Origin: Streptomyces sp. Q6
Lineage (GTDB): Bacteria; Actinomycetota; Actinomycetes; Streptomycetales; Streptomycetaceae
Length of the DNA: 64,000 nucleotides
Direction: 5' to 3'
Assembly (NCBI RefSeq): GCF_036967205.1
Contig: NZ_CP146022.1
Location: 7,192,001-7,256,000 of the forward strand
Shown here: one piece after another, positions 1 through 8,646 of the stretch
Layout of the letters: every line of letters starts with the position of its first letter
Position numbering within the stretch: the first letter of the stretch is position 1
Program-made: the position numbers and the translations under genes
Notes under the pieces: model-generated
Databases searched by the model: none
The model's input: the letters and a program-made list of their open reading frames with translations, nothing else
What the model was told of the DNA's origin: nothing

Positions 1-149
1 ACCAGGTGACCGCGTCCGATACGGTGCGGCTTGCGTACATGGGCATCCCAGATCTCCGCCTCGTATGCGAGACGCCGGAGCAGCGTGGGCAAGGCTGACA
101 GTTCTCCCTCGCCTTCGACGACGGAACCGATGGTCACCCGTTCACTCAT
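1..149 (-). CDS. DUF4276 (TOPRIM-like) protein, 5' part only
   Basis: The 5' end of a gene that runs off the left edge. The start ATG at 149 overlaps the stop of the upstream ATPase gene, so the two are translationally coupled. The visible 49 residues begin MSERVTIGSVVEGEGE and continue with LPTLLRRL; the VEGxGE signature followed by a PxLLRRL helix is typical of DUF4276, a small TOPRIM-like family usually encoded directly after an ABC/SMC-type ATPase. By analogy with OLD and PARIS pairs it may be the nuclease half of an ATPase-nuclease effector; that is inference. The acidic residues farther along the TOPRIM fold lie outside the window. Confidence 0.7.
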   Translation of the reverse strand, partial: MSERVTIGSVVEGEGELSALPTLLRRLAYEAEIWDAHVRKPHRIGRGHL

Positions 150-1437
150 CGCGACCCCCACCGGACTCCTGGGCGTCACTGGTGAGTTCGGGCTCCAACT
201 GGTCCGACCGCAGCAGGTCTTCGATCGTGGAGAGCCCGTCGGTGATGATGCCGCGGCTGATGCCGTCGAGTGGACCGATCACCGTCGCTCCGTCCTGAGA
301 CGCGACCATCTTCACCGCGTCGAGGTCGGCCTCCTTACGGTCGAAGAGCTGACTGCTCTGGCTGGTTCCCAGGACCTGCACGTGGTTGCTCGCCTCGGTG
401 AGCGCGTCGTACAGGGCTCCGGCGGCCATCGGGTGCAGACCCAGTTCGGGCTCTTCCACGGCGACGAGGCGGATCCTGCCGTCGCGGGCGCGAGGCTGGA
501 AGAGCGCGGCGAGCAGGCCGATCGCGCGGATGGTTCCGTCGGACATGGACTCGGCCCGAAAGGTTCGGGAAGGCTGTCCAGCGGCTGGCGCCAGGGTCAT
601 CTGAGCGGCGACGTAATCACCGGCACCTGAGGTCGGCGACGGCTCCACGCTGGTGAGGCCGGGGACGATGGCCGCCATGTAGGCGTCGATCCGCCTGCGT
701 ACGACCGGGTCCAGCTGGCTCAGTGTGGCACCGAGGTTGCCGCCGTCCTCGGACATGAGCGCGTTGGTGGTGAGCGGCCTGGGCTCCCGAAGCGCGGCCA
801 GGGCCGGATCGTAGAAGAACATGCCCGCGAGGCCGCGGTGGAGGGCGGCGTACACGGGACGGGTGCCGGCACTGGGCAGGTACAGGCTGTCCGTCTCGAC
901 CAAGCCCGTGACCCCGTTCATGTTGGGTGAACTCGGGAACTCGGAGTCCCTGACGAACTCTGCGGTGCGCGAGAAGCGGGCGGCCCGGCTTCCGTCCGGG
1001 GCGGTGAGCTCGCAGTCCTCGGTGTGGACGAACAGTTCTTCCTGCACCCCGTCCTCCGGCCCGGACGGCTCCGGCCCGTACCCGATGTCGAACGAGTAGG
1101 TTCCGTCCAAGTACGCGAGCGTTCCGCTCGCCTGCCTGCCTGGAACAGCAGAGGCAGGCAGGCGGACGCCTACGGTGATCCGGCATAGATCCGCCGGTTC
1201 CGGGTCCCGCCGCAAGACATTCAGGAGCCCGCCACGCGCGTCCACGGCCGGACCGAGCCCAGACGCGAGCGCGTCCCGTACGAAACGGAGAGCGTCCAGG
1301 AAGTTGGACTTCCCGGCCGCGTTCAGTCCGAGCAGCACGTTGAAGGCACCGAGCGACACGTCGCACGAGGCGATGGACTTGAAGTTCTCGATACGGACAC
1401 GGGTGACGAACGGGGCGGCGGGTGCGGTGTCGCTCAT
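142..1437 (-). CDS. AAA/ABC-type ATPase (RecF/OLD-like)
   Basis: A 431-residue cytoplasmic ATPase of the AAA_21/OLD type. An N-terminal strand-turn RIENFKSI leads to a P-loop GLNAAGKSN (residues 37-45). An ABC-like signature (SDGT) lies near residue 305 and a Walker B, VAVEEPELGLHP, near residue 330. The position that often holds the H-loop His reads GTSQSSQ. This organisation is seen in ATPases of OLD nucleases, PARIS AriA and related anti-phage pairs. Its start overlaps the hsdS stop by 4 nt and its own stop overlaps the DUF4276 start, so it belongs to the hsdMS transcript. It is probably an accessory effector embedded in a type I R-M operon; the role is inferred, the fold is confident. Confidence 0.85.
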   Translation of the reverse strand: MSDTAPAAPFVTRVRIENFKSIASCDVSLGAFNVLLGLNAAGKSNFLDALRFVRDALASGLGPAVDARGGLLNVLRRDPEPADLCRITVGVRLPASAVPGRQASGTLAYLDGTYSFDIGYGPEPSGPEDGVQEELFVHTEDCELTAPDGSRAARFSRTAEFVRDSEFPSSPNMNGVTGLVETDSLYLPSAGTRPVYAALHRGLAGMFFYDPALAALREPRPLTTNALMSEDGGNLGATLSQLDPVVRRRIDAYMAAIVPGLTSVEPSPTSGAGDYVAAQMTLAPAAGQPSRTFRAESMSDGTIRAIGLLAALFQPRARDGRIRLVAVEEPELGLHPMAAGALYDALTEASNHVQVLGTSQSSQLFDRKEADLDAVKMVASQDGATVIGPLDGISRGIITDGLSTIEDLLRSDQLEPELTSDAQESGGGRDE

Positions 1438-2723
1438 GACCCGTCAACTCCTCGACCGGAGGCGGTGGAGACGTCGAACTGGCCGGTTACGGCGGCGGTG
1501 ATGAGGGCCTGACGGCGTTCGTTGAGCAGTGCCACCTGGCGGCTCACCTTGTCCGCGAGATTGTCGATCTTGGCATTCTGGTGGCGGATCGAGGCAACGA
1601 TCTCGATTTGCTCATCCAGAGGCGGCAGTGGGATGCGCAGCATTTGGAGATCTGGAACATAGATCGTCTTATGGGTGGACCCCATAGCCAGCCGACCCAG
1701 CAGATCGGAGCGCATGGCGCGAAGGCACCACAGGAGGTAGTACGGGTTCAGGAGCGGACCGCACGTCCAGGTCACGAAGTCCTGGCTCGTGGCCATATCC
1801 AGCCCCATGACTCCGGAATATCCTGCGGACGCGGTGCGGCAGAGGAACACAGTTCCTACCGGATGTAGCTCGGCCGAGGAATTCGCGATACCCAATTCGC
1901 TGATTTTTTCACGGGTTTCGTGAAGGTCTTCCAGGCGGTCGTCTCGGACCTGCTTTACTTCGCCGGTTGTGATCCAAGGGATCGTGCAGCCTGTCCACCA
2001 CTCCGGGTGCGACCGGCTTGGTGTGTGGCCACTACCCATGCGGGAAACGAGCCCGACACTCACTTCTTTCCAGGTGTCTGGAATGCTTTCCATCCAGGCG
2101 AGCGTGGAGGCGCGGCGCTCAGGGACTGCGCTTCCTGAGACCGCATGGAAAACACCGGCACTGCGCCGCTCAGAAAGGCGGTCGAGGACCCGTGCTTCGG
2201 CATTCAGGAGGCTGTCGATGCGGGCGGTCTCGGCGTCGAGGAAGTCGGCGATGCGGCGCTGTTCCAGGGGGGCCGGAAAGGGAATCTTTAGATCGCGCAC
2301 CTGGCCATCACTAACGAACGGCAGAGGTGCAGACCCTGAAAGCTCTCCGAGATCAATGGTGGAGAGTGCGTACATCCAGAATCTCTGATCTCCAGCCTGG
2401 GGCACGACCGCCATCAAGTTGTTATCCATAGCCGATGCTTGCGTAAGCATTCTGCGAGGATTCTTAAGCAGGGCGGCTCCGACTTTCGGAAAAACTGTGG
2501 AGCCCGCAGGTGCCACACGTGCGCCAAGCGAGACGCTTTCCCTGCGGCTTACCCAGTTCCGCGCTCCCACCAATCGGTAGCCTTGGCGCTGAGTATTCAG
2601 GTCGGACACTTTAATGAACGGGACTTCTCCAGAATCATTGCCTTGATATTCGTGGGGAAATCCGACTCCGCTGATAATGCGTGCAACGCGACCCAACTTC
2701 ACAGTTGGAAAAAGGGTGGTCAT
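1434..2723 (-). CDS. hsdS: Type I restriction-modification specificity subunit HsdS
   Basis: 429 residues in the usual two-repeat layout: TRD1 (about residues 1-150) with the segment MTTLFPTVKLGRVARIISG, a first central helix (EQRRIADFLDAETARID, about 155-180), TRD2 (about 205-380) starting near PDTWKEVSVG, and a distal helix (DEQIEIVASIRHQNAKID). The helix pair matches conserved HsdS spacer helices that bind two HsdM subunits, and the two TRDs set a bipartite DNA target. The start overlaps the hsdM stop by 4 nt. The GC content of TRD1 is visibly lower than in neighbouring genes (AT-rich codons around 2300-2700), consistent with TRD shuffling or recent exchange. Confidence 0.93.
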   Translation of the reverse strand: MTTLFPTVKLGRVARIISGVGFPHEYQGNDSGEVPFIKVSDLNTQRQGYRLVGARNWVSRRESVSLGARVAPAGSTVFPKVGAALLKNPRRMLTQASAMDNNLMAVVPQAGDQRFWMYALSTIDLGELSGSAPLPFVSDGQVRDLKIPFPAPLEQRRIADFLDAETARIDSLLNAEARVLDRLSERRSAGVFHAVSGSAVPERRASTLAWMESIPDTWKEVSVGLVSRMGSGHTPSRSHPEWWTGCTIPWITTGEVKQVRDDRLEDLHETREKISELGIANSSAELHPVGTVFLCRTASAGYSGVMGLDMATSQDFVTWTCGPLLNPYYLLWCLRAMRSDLLGRLAMGSTHKTIYVPDLQMLRIPLPPLDEQIEIVASIRHQNAKIDNLADKVSRQVALLNERRQALITAAVTGQFDVSTASGRGVDGS

Positions 2724-4837
2724 TCGGTCACCTCGCCCAGCAGGGCCTGGATCTCCGACTCCAGCGCCTTCAATTCCGCGTCGATCTCCGCCAGTGGCCT
2801 CGGCGGTTCGTACACGTAGAAGTGGCGTGTGAACGGGATCTCGTAGCCGATCTTCGTTTTGGTGTGGTCGATCCAGGCGTCCGGGACGTGGGGGTGGACC
2901 TCACGGGTCAGGTAGGTCTCGACGTCGTCGTCCAGGGGGACGTTTTCGTAGTCGCGGAGGTCGGGGTCCGGTTCCTTGGCATGGCCCTTCAGCTTCTGGA
3001 CTTCGCCCTCGGGGTCGCGGACCCCGATCGCGTCGCGGAGCGCCTTCTTGAAGGTGACGCCCTTGGGGAGGGCCAGGCCGCCTTCGGCGGCTGCGGTGGT
3101 GAAAGCGACCTGGGCTTCGGAGAAGGTGGGCCAGGTCTGGCCGAGGAGGGAACTCAACGCATCGTTGAACGGCTGGAGTTCCGCGTCCACTAGCTTCGCG
3201 AGTTCGGCGGCCTCGTCGTCGGTGAGCTTGCGCCGGCCCGCGACCTTCTTCGCCGTCTCCGGGAGGGACTTGAGTGCCACGTCCTCGGCCTGCTTCTGCA
3301 TCGGCTTCGAGACGAGCAGAGCAGACAGGGTCTCGTCCGTCAGCTCGAAGCGGAGCTTCAAGGGGCGTTCAACCGTGATGCGCTGGTAGCCGAAGGCCGT
3401 GTTGTCGAAGACCTTGACCTTCGCGTGCATCGCGTGGGACGGGTCGGCCGCTGCCGTGATCGCCTCGCCGTACAGCTTCGTGATGTCGGCGATGTGGTTC
3501 GGCTTGCCGTTCTCGCCGTCGCCGAGTTCCTTGCGCTTGTCGCCCAGGGACTTGCGCATCTTCACCCACTGGTCGCGGGCGTCCAACAGCACGACCTTGC
3601 CCTTGTGTTCCGGCGACTTCCGGTTCGTCAGGATCCAGAAGTACGTCGAGATGCCCGTGTTGTAGAAGAGCTGGTCGGGGAGGGCGACGATCGCCTCCAG
3701 CCAGTCGTTCTCCAGGATCCAGCGGCGGATCTCGGACTCGCCCGAGCCGGCCGCGCCCGTGAACAGCGGGGAGCCGTTGAAGACGATGGCGACGCGGGAG
3801 CCGCCGCCCCCGTTTACGTCCACCGGCTTCATCTTGGACAGCATGTGCTGGAGGAAGAGGAGCGAGCCGTCGTTGATGCGCGGGAGGCCCGCGCCGAAGC
3901 GGCCCGCGTCGCCCATCGACTTGTGTTCGTACTCGACCTCGTCCTTGACCTTCTTCCACTCCACGCCGAAGGGCGGGTTGGCGAGGATGTAGTCGAACTT
4001 CTCGCGCTTGTGGCCGTCGTCGGAGAAGGAGTTGCCGTAGGCGATGTGCTCCGGGTCCTGGCCCTTGATCATGAGGTCGGAACGGCAGATGGCCCAGGAC
4101 TCGGGGTTGAGCTCCTGGCCGTAGACCTCGACCGTCGCGTCCTCGTTGAACCCGTGGACCTGCTCCTCGACCGCGCTCAGCATGCCGCCCGTGCCGCAGG
4201 CCGGGTCGAGCACGGTGCGGACGACACCGGGCATGGTCAGCGCGTCGCCGTCGGGGGCGATCAGCAGGTTGACCATGAGGTTGATGACCTCACGCGGGGT
4301 GAAGTGCTCACCGGCCGTCTCGTTGGACTGTTCCGCGAAGCGGCGGATCAGCTCCTCGAAGATGTAGCCCATGTTGTGGTTGGGAACCTTCTCGGGGCGC
4401 AGGTCGAGGTCGGTGAACTTGCCGATGACCTGGTAGAGAAGGTTCGCGTCGTCCAGCTTCTTGATCTGCTGGTTGAACTCGTACTTGTCGAGGACCTCGC
4501 GGGCGTTGTCGGAGAAGGCGCCGACGTACTTCGTCAGGAGCTGCCCCGCGTTCGACGCGTCGCCCGCGATGTCGCGCAGCGTGTACGTGCTGGTGTTGTA
4601 AAAGGAGTGGCCGGCGGCGCGGCGCAGGAAGTGACCGGTGTCGATGTCCTGGCCCTTGAAGCGCTCTACGGTCTCGTTGACCTTCTCGCGGGTCGGCTCC
4701 AGGACGCATTCGAGGCGGCGCAGGACGGTGAACGGCAGGATCACCTTGCCGTAGTCCGACTGCTTGTAGTCGCCGCGCAGGAGATCGGCGACGGACCAGG
4801 CGTGATTGGCCAGGGCCGTGTGGATGGCGCTGTTCAA
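2720..4837 (-). CDS. hsdM: Type I restriction-modification methyltransferase subunit HsdM
   Basis: 705-residue N6-adenine methylase subunit. The N-terminal HsdM helical domain (VADLLRGDYKQSDYGKVILP, residues 15-34) is followed by the SAM-binding motif DPACGTGGML (about 212-221) and catalytic motif IV NPPFG (about 282-286). It is longer than classical HsdM (around 520 residues): residues about 520-705 form a charged extension ending in a helix that probably contacts HsdS. First gene of an hsdM-hsdS-ATPase-DUF4276 run; the promoter presumably lies in the 184-nt gap upstream, which has a perfect palindrome. No HsdR is present in the window, so whether this is a full restriction system cannot be judged here. 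Confidence 0.95.
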   Translation of the reverse strand: MNSAIHTALANHAWSVADLLRGDYKQSDYGKVILPFTVLRRLECVLEPTREKVNETVERFKGQDIDTGHFLRRAAGHSFYNTSTYTLRDIAGDASNAGQLLTKYVGAFSDNAREVLDKYEFNQQIKKLDDANLLYQVIGKFTDLDLRPEKVPNHNMGYIFEELIRRFAEQSNETAGEHFTPREVINLMVNLLIAPDGDALTMPGVVRTVLDPACGTGGMLSAVEEQVHGFNEDATVEVYGQELNPESWAICRSDLMIKGQDPEHIAYGNSFSDDGHKREKFDYILANPPFGVEWKKVKDEVEYEHKSMGDAGRFGAGLPRINDGSLLFLQHMLSKMKPVDVNGGGGSRVAIVFNGSPLFTGAAGSGESEIRRWILENDWLEAIVALPDQLFYNTGISTYFWILTNRKSPEHKGKVVLLDARDQWVKMRKSLGDKRKELGDGENGKPNHIADITKLYGEAITAAADPSHAMHAKVKVFDNTAFGYQRITVERPLKLRFELTDETLSALLVSKPMQKQAEDVALKSLPETAKKVAGRRKLTDDEAAELAKLVDAELQPFNDALSSLLGQTWPTFSEAQVAFTTAAAEGGLALPKGVTFKKALRDAIGVRDPEGEVQKLKGHAKEPDPDLRDYENVPLDDDVETYLTREVHPHVPDAWIDHTKTKIGYEIPFTRHFYVYEPPRPLAEIDAELKALESEIQALLGEVTE

Positions 4838-4970
4838 CGGGGTCCTTTCCCTGCGTCACCCGCGAGTGCCGGGCGGCGGCTGTTGATGTCTGTCGTCGTG
4901 GACCACGTCATGAACGGGGTCACTGACGTTGTCGGTGTGGTCAGTGTGGTCGAAGTGCGGGGCGGCGGAG

Positions 4971-4992
4971 GCACTATCCGGCCGGATAGTGC
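4971..4992. promoter_or_regulatory. Perfect 22-bp palindrome upstream of hsdM
   Basis: Arms GCACTATCCGG and its exact complement meet with no loop. It sits in the 184-nt gap between the HTH-methylase gene and hsdM, about 135 nt before the hsdM start. Lack of a loop and of a T tract argues for a dimeric protein site rather than a terminator. Nearby are short direct repeats of GTGTGGTC (about 4935-4951). Confidence 0.5.
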
Positions 4993-5021
4993 TGGTCGCG
5001 TCGGGGGTCCGGGGCCCACTC

Positions 5022-7205
5022 CTATGGGGATGCAGGCCCCTCCGGTGGAAGCAGTGCGCCGGTAGCAAGTGCTCCGCTCATGAAATCGCTTGCTTGGGAA
5101 GCGAGTTCTGCGGCCCGGGTACCTGCGATCCGCAGCTCGTACAGGTGCCGGAAGACTTTGCCGTAACGGCGTTGCTCGGCCAGCGGGAGCAGAGGTACGC
5201 GTAGCTGGTTCGCGTCGATACGGAGGGTTGTGGAGCCGACGGCGGCGGCGCGGACGTTGCCGCCCGCGGAGAGGAAGCCGCCGAGGAACCATGGATCGAG
5301 GCGGGCCGGGTCAGGCCGGAAGAGACGGAGGTGCGGGCCGAGGAGGTTGCCCTCGTCCTCCTCGTCCGCGACCCGGAAGGGAACGGGGCCGGAACCCGTA
5401 CGGTCCTGCACGACGAGCGGGATGAGGATGTCGCCGGCCGATACGCGTACTGCTGTCTCCAGGTTCTCGTCGGGGGCAGGCTCCGAAGCGCGGGCACCGG
5501 TGGCTACGTCTCGCGCCTTCAGCATCAGGTTTGTGAAATGGGCAGTCTTGCCGCTGCCTGCGGTGACGTGCGCCCCGGTCGATGTGCTCGCCAACCCTCG
5601 GCTCGTCCTCTGCTTGAAAGGCGCGCTCGTGTACGTGGCCAGCGCACCGCCCCTGGACAGGTCGGCCACGGTCGCCGTGCGCCAGGCGCGTACCTCTTCC
5701 CCGGCTGGGGCCGGTTCGCCCAGGGCGGTGAGTGAAGCGGTCAGCCTCTGTGCGGCATCGGCCAGTCGGTTCCGCAGGCCGGTGGCCGTCGCCGCCGCTT
5801 CCGAAGGGACGACGACCGTGCCGGAGTTCACGTGCCGGGACGGCGTTAGGTCCACGCGCTCGTCGAGGAGGTCGACGAACGGGACCGCGCGTGCGACCCC
5901 TGGCACCGCCTCGAAACGGTCCGGGGCCTTGGCGTAGGCGTCCCAATGAGTGAGGACTGCCTTTGGAGGCTCGGTCGGCTCAGGTGCCCGCATCACTGCG
6001 GCCTGCGCGTCGACGAACAGGACGGACTGCGCCTCCGGCGGCTGCGGCGAGGGACGCTGAAGTACCCAGAGCTGAAGCCTCACGCTGGTGAAGGTGGTCA
6101 GCCCGCCGGGCAACTCCACCACCGCGCGCAGTGCGCCGGTACGCACCAGTTCGGCGCGCACCCGCCGTCCCGACCCGCTGAAGGCTGGGCTGGGCGGCAT
6201 CAGGAGGACAGCGCCGCCGCCGGGCCGGACGTGGGCCAACGCGTGCTGAACCCAGGCGAGTTCGGAGTCCATGCGGCTGGGGACACCGAAGGCCCATCGC
6301 GAGTCGTAGGCGAGCTCGTCGTGACCCCAGTCGCGGTCACCGTACGGCGGGGCGCACAGGACACCGTCGACGGTCAGCCCCGGATACGCGTCAGCACGCA
6401 GGGAGTCGCCGGCCCTGACAGAGGTGTGCGCCCCAGCGGCGGCGATCCGCAGCTGGACAGCGGCCCGCCGGGCCTGGACGGGTGCGATGTCCTGGCCGTA
6501 CAACTCGGTTGCTCCGGCGGTGGCAGCAGCGGCCAGGAGGGAGCCGCTGCCGCAGGCGGGATCGAGGACCCGGGTGGGGGCCGTCGCATCGCTGACGGCT
6601 GCGAGCAGGGCAGCCATCAGTTCGGGCAGTGGGGCAGGAGTGGCGTACGAACCTGTGGCCTTGGAGTCGGTCAGCTCGCGCTGGGCCAGAGCATCCAGAG
6701 TGGACGCGCCAGTCCCGCCGGACGTGAGCTCGGAGTCCACGCAGGCGGTGACTGCTCGGAGCAGTTCCGCGGCATCGGGGCCGTATACGTCCGGGCCCGC
6801 GTCCGGCTCAGGTGCTTCGACAGCGGCCAAGGTCGTGCTCACGGCCGCGGACGCCTGCTCGGCGAGAGCCGCGTCCGGCAGGCCGGACCAGGTGGCGCGC
6901 TGTTCCGCCCCTGCCTCCACCGCCGCGAGCACGAACGGGATCAACCGCGAGGCGGTCGCACCCCCCGACGGACCCTGGCGCAGCAGGTTCCGCAGCTCCT
7001 CCGCCGGGTCGGTCTCCGCCGTGTAACCACGGCCGGCCAGCCACTCGCGGACCGCTTTCACCTCGTACAACGGACTGCTGTCCGAGCCGCCGGTCGGCGC
7101 GGGGAAGTCCTCGTGGCGACGGCGCCAGTTGCTCACCGTGGCACGGGTGACTCCCGCCAGCCGTGAGATCTCGGCGGCGGTGACCAGGGTGGATGACGTG
7201 GGCAT
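5022..7205 (-). CDS. N6-adenine DNA methylase homologue with N-terminal HTH
   Basis: A 727-residue protein. Residues about 8-35 form a MerR/excisionase-like helix-turn-helix (AAEISRLAGVTRATVSNW) and continue into a short winged segment. The methylase core has motif I DPACGSGSLLAAA near residue 213 and motif IV near 283. Motif IV reads CAPPYGDRDWG, with Ala where N6-methylases normally have Asn, Asp or Ser. The C-terminal third (about 510-700) resembles an HsdS-like recognition region ending in LLPLAEQRRYG, so specificity is probably built in (type IIG/BREX-PglX-like design). The start at 7205 has an AAGGAAG ribosome site; an upstream ATG at 7244 is possible. The Ala suggests an impaired or purely regulatory enzyme, which needs testing. 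Confidence 0.8.
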   Translation of the reverse strand: MPTSSTLVTAAEISRLAGVTRATVSNWRRRHEDFPAPTGGSDSSPLYEVKAVREWLAGRGYTAETDPAEELRNLLRQGPSGGATASRLIPFVLAAVEAGAEQRATWSGLPDAALAEQASAAVSTTLAAVEAPEPDAGPDVYGPDAAELLRAVTACVDSELTSGGTGASTLDALAQRELTDSKATGSYATPAPLPELMAALLAAVSDATAPTRVLDPACGSGSLLAAAATAGATELYGQDIAPVQARRAAVQLRIAAAGAHTSVRAGDSLRADAYPGLTVDGVLCAPPYGDRDWGHDELAYDSRWAFGVPSRMDSELAWVQHALAHVRPGGGAVLLMPPSPAFSGSGRRVRAELVRTGALRAVVELPGGLTTFTSVRLQLWVLQRPSPQPPEAQSVLFVDAQAAVMRAPEPTEPPKAVLTHWDAYAKAPDRFEAVPGVARAVPFVDLLDERVDLTPSRHVNSGTVVVPSEAAATATGLRNRLADAAQRLTASLTALGEPAPAGEEVRAWRTATVADLSRGGALATYTSAPFKQRTSRGLASTSTGAHVTAGSGKTAHFTNLMLKARDVATGARASEPAPDENLETAVRVSAGDILIPLVVQDRTGSGPVPFRVADEEDEGNLLGPHLRLFRPDPARLDPWFLGGFLSAGGNVRAAAVGSTTLRIDANQLRVPLLPLAEQRRYGKVFRHLYELRIAGTRAAELASQASDFMSGALATGALLPPEGPASP

Positions 7206-7290
7206 CGAAGTCTTCCTTGCGGCGGGACGAGGCAGGACGGCCACGAGGGCTGAAAGCAGCTTACACCTCAGACAGACCTAAACGAGTGGA

Positions 7291-7310
7291 TTGACAGTGC
7301 TTTCACTGTC
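7291..7310. promoter_or_regulatory. Palindrome overlapping a -35-like hexamer in the divergent gap
   Basis: GACAGTG and CACTGTC (7293-7299 and 7304-7310) flank CTTT; TTGACA at 7291-7296 overlaps the left arm. It lies between the divergent HTH-methylase and DndB-like genes. A site like this suits autoregulation by the HTH-methylase, as in SsoII-type systems; binding is inferred. Confidence 0.45.
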
Positions 7311-7392
7311 GTGCTCTTCTGGTTGAGCTTTCGCCGCTCGGAGTCCTTCGGCGGCGTTCATCCGCACGTCCAGACACGAACCGAGGTGCCCC

Positions 7393-8646
7393 ATGTCCGC
7401 TTCAGCGCCCGCCGCCCCTTCCTTCGCCTTCCCGTCCGCCACCGCCGAAGGCATCCAGCTGACCGTCATTCCCGTCCGCAACGACGCGGTGATCGGCGCG
7501 ATGTCCCTGCTCACGCTGCTCCAGCTGGTCCCCGACCCGAAGAAGGAGGAGAGCAAGCAGGCCCTGAAGTACGCCTCCGGGGCCGCCCGCCGCCACGCCG
7601 AACTGCGCGCCCTCGTCCAGCGCACCCTCACCACCCAGAAGGGCAAGAACGTCACGACGTACGCCGCGTACATCGCCTCCGGCATCAGCGGGAAGAACGG
7701 CGCCGCCTGGTCCCTGCCGCCCGTCACGCTCTGGCTCGACGGCATGCCCGCCGCGATCGGCGCGGAACTGGTCGACCGCACCGGGATCTGCCCCCTGACG
7801 CTCACCCCGGGCTCCTCGATCGTCGCCATCGACGGCGAGACCCAGGTCACCGCCTGGCACCTGCTCCACGACGACCCCGAGCGCTTCGGGATCACGTATG
7901 CCGACCTCGGCCAGGTCCGTATCCCCTTCGAGCTGTACTTCGGGCTCTCCGTCGCCGACGCCCGGCAGATCTTCTACGACCGCAACGTCGAGGGCGTGCC
8001 GGTCGCGAAGAACCTCGCCATGTCCATGGACCAGCGCGACCTGGGCACGCAGATCACCCACCGGGTCGCGGACGCGGTCCGGGTCGAGGATGCCGACGGG
8101 AAGATCATCCCGTTCTCGAAGCTGGTGCAGGCACGCAAGCGGCAGCTCAGCAAGTCCGACCCCGAGGTCGTCCTCCTCTCCGCCCTTCGCGTTCTCGTCA
8201 TCACCGCCCTGCACGGCCGTCCGGGCCTCGCCCTCACCTCCGCCACGATCCACGACGGCAAGCTCCCCGACGGTGTCGACGCCGACCAGGTTCAGCGTGA
8301 GCTCGTACCCCTGCTCACTCGGCTGATCAGCCACCTGTACCCGCACTTCGCGGCCCGCGACGCGGTCACCACCCCTGCGGTCCTCGCCGGCCTCGGTATC
8401 GCCGCGCACCAGGCCGTGAGCTGGGCAGGCGACGCCCACGGCCGCCTGAGCGCTGACGAACTGCTCCGGCTTCTCGACTCCGTCCGCTTCGAGCGCGACG
8501 CCCGCTACTGGGACGGCGTCGCCGCCAGCGCCAACGCCGCCGGAACCCTCAACTTCGGCGGCGGCGCCAAGGACGCCGGGGGCCGGGTCGCTGACGCACT
8601 GCTCCGGCCCGACAGCGAGTACGGGCGCAAGATCCGCGGCTGGTGA
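7393..8646 (+). CDS. DndB/DGQHR-like domain protein
   Basis: 417 residues, similar in length and layout to DndB, the regulator of DNA phosphorothioation. The family is named for a DGQHR motif; here the equivalent is IDGETQ (residues 146-151) in AIDGETQVTAWHLL, followed by an FELYFGLSVADARQIF segment that matches the usual post-motif helix. No dndA/C/D/E or sspBCD is present, so the protein acts outside a standard sulfur-modification operon. GAGG lies 8 nt before the start. It is divergent from the HTH-methylase and 253 nt ahead of the helicase-chaperone operon. A regulator or sensor of modified DNA is plausible. Family assignment is moderate. Confidence 0.65.
   Translation: MSASAPAAPSFAFPSATAEGIQLTVIPVRNDAVIGAMSLLTLLQLVPDPKKEESKQALKYASGAARRHAELRALVQRTLTTQKGKNVTTYAAYIASGISGKNGAAWSLPPVTLWLDGMPAAIGAELVDRTGICPLTLTPGSSIVAIDGETQVTAWHLLHDDPERFGITYADLGQVRIPFELYFGLSVADARQIFYDRNVEGVPVAKNLAMSMDQRDLGTQITHRVADAVRVEDADGKIIPFSKLVQARKRQLSKSDPEVVLLSALRVLVITALHGRPGLALTSATIHDGKLPDGVDADQVQRELVPLLTRLISHLYPHFAARDAVTTPAVLAGLGIAAHQAVSWAGDAHGRLSADELLRLLDSVRFERDARYWDGVAASANAAGTLNFGGGAKDAGGRVADALLRPDSEYGRKIRGW

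Noticed and set aside
3425-5065. Long plus-strand open frame antisense to hsdM (546 codons)
   Set aside because: Composition follows the complement of hsdM codons; no family similarity and no ribosome site. Such shadows are common in high-GC DNA.
4856-5292. Small His/Asp-rich minus-strand frames between the HTH-methylase and hsdM
   Set aside because: No ribosome site, no homology, and the HTDHTD-like sequence simply reflects the GTGTGGTC direct repeats.
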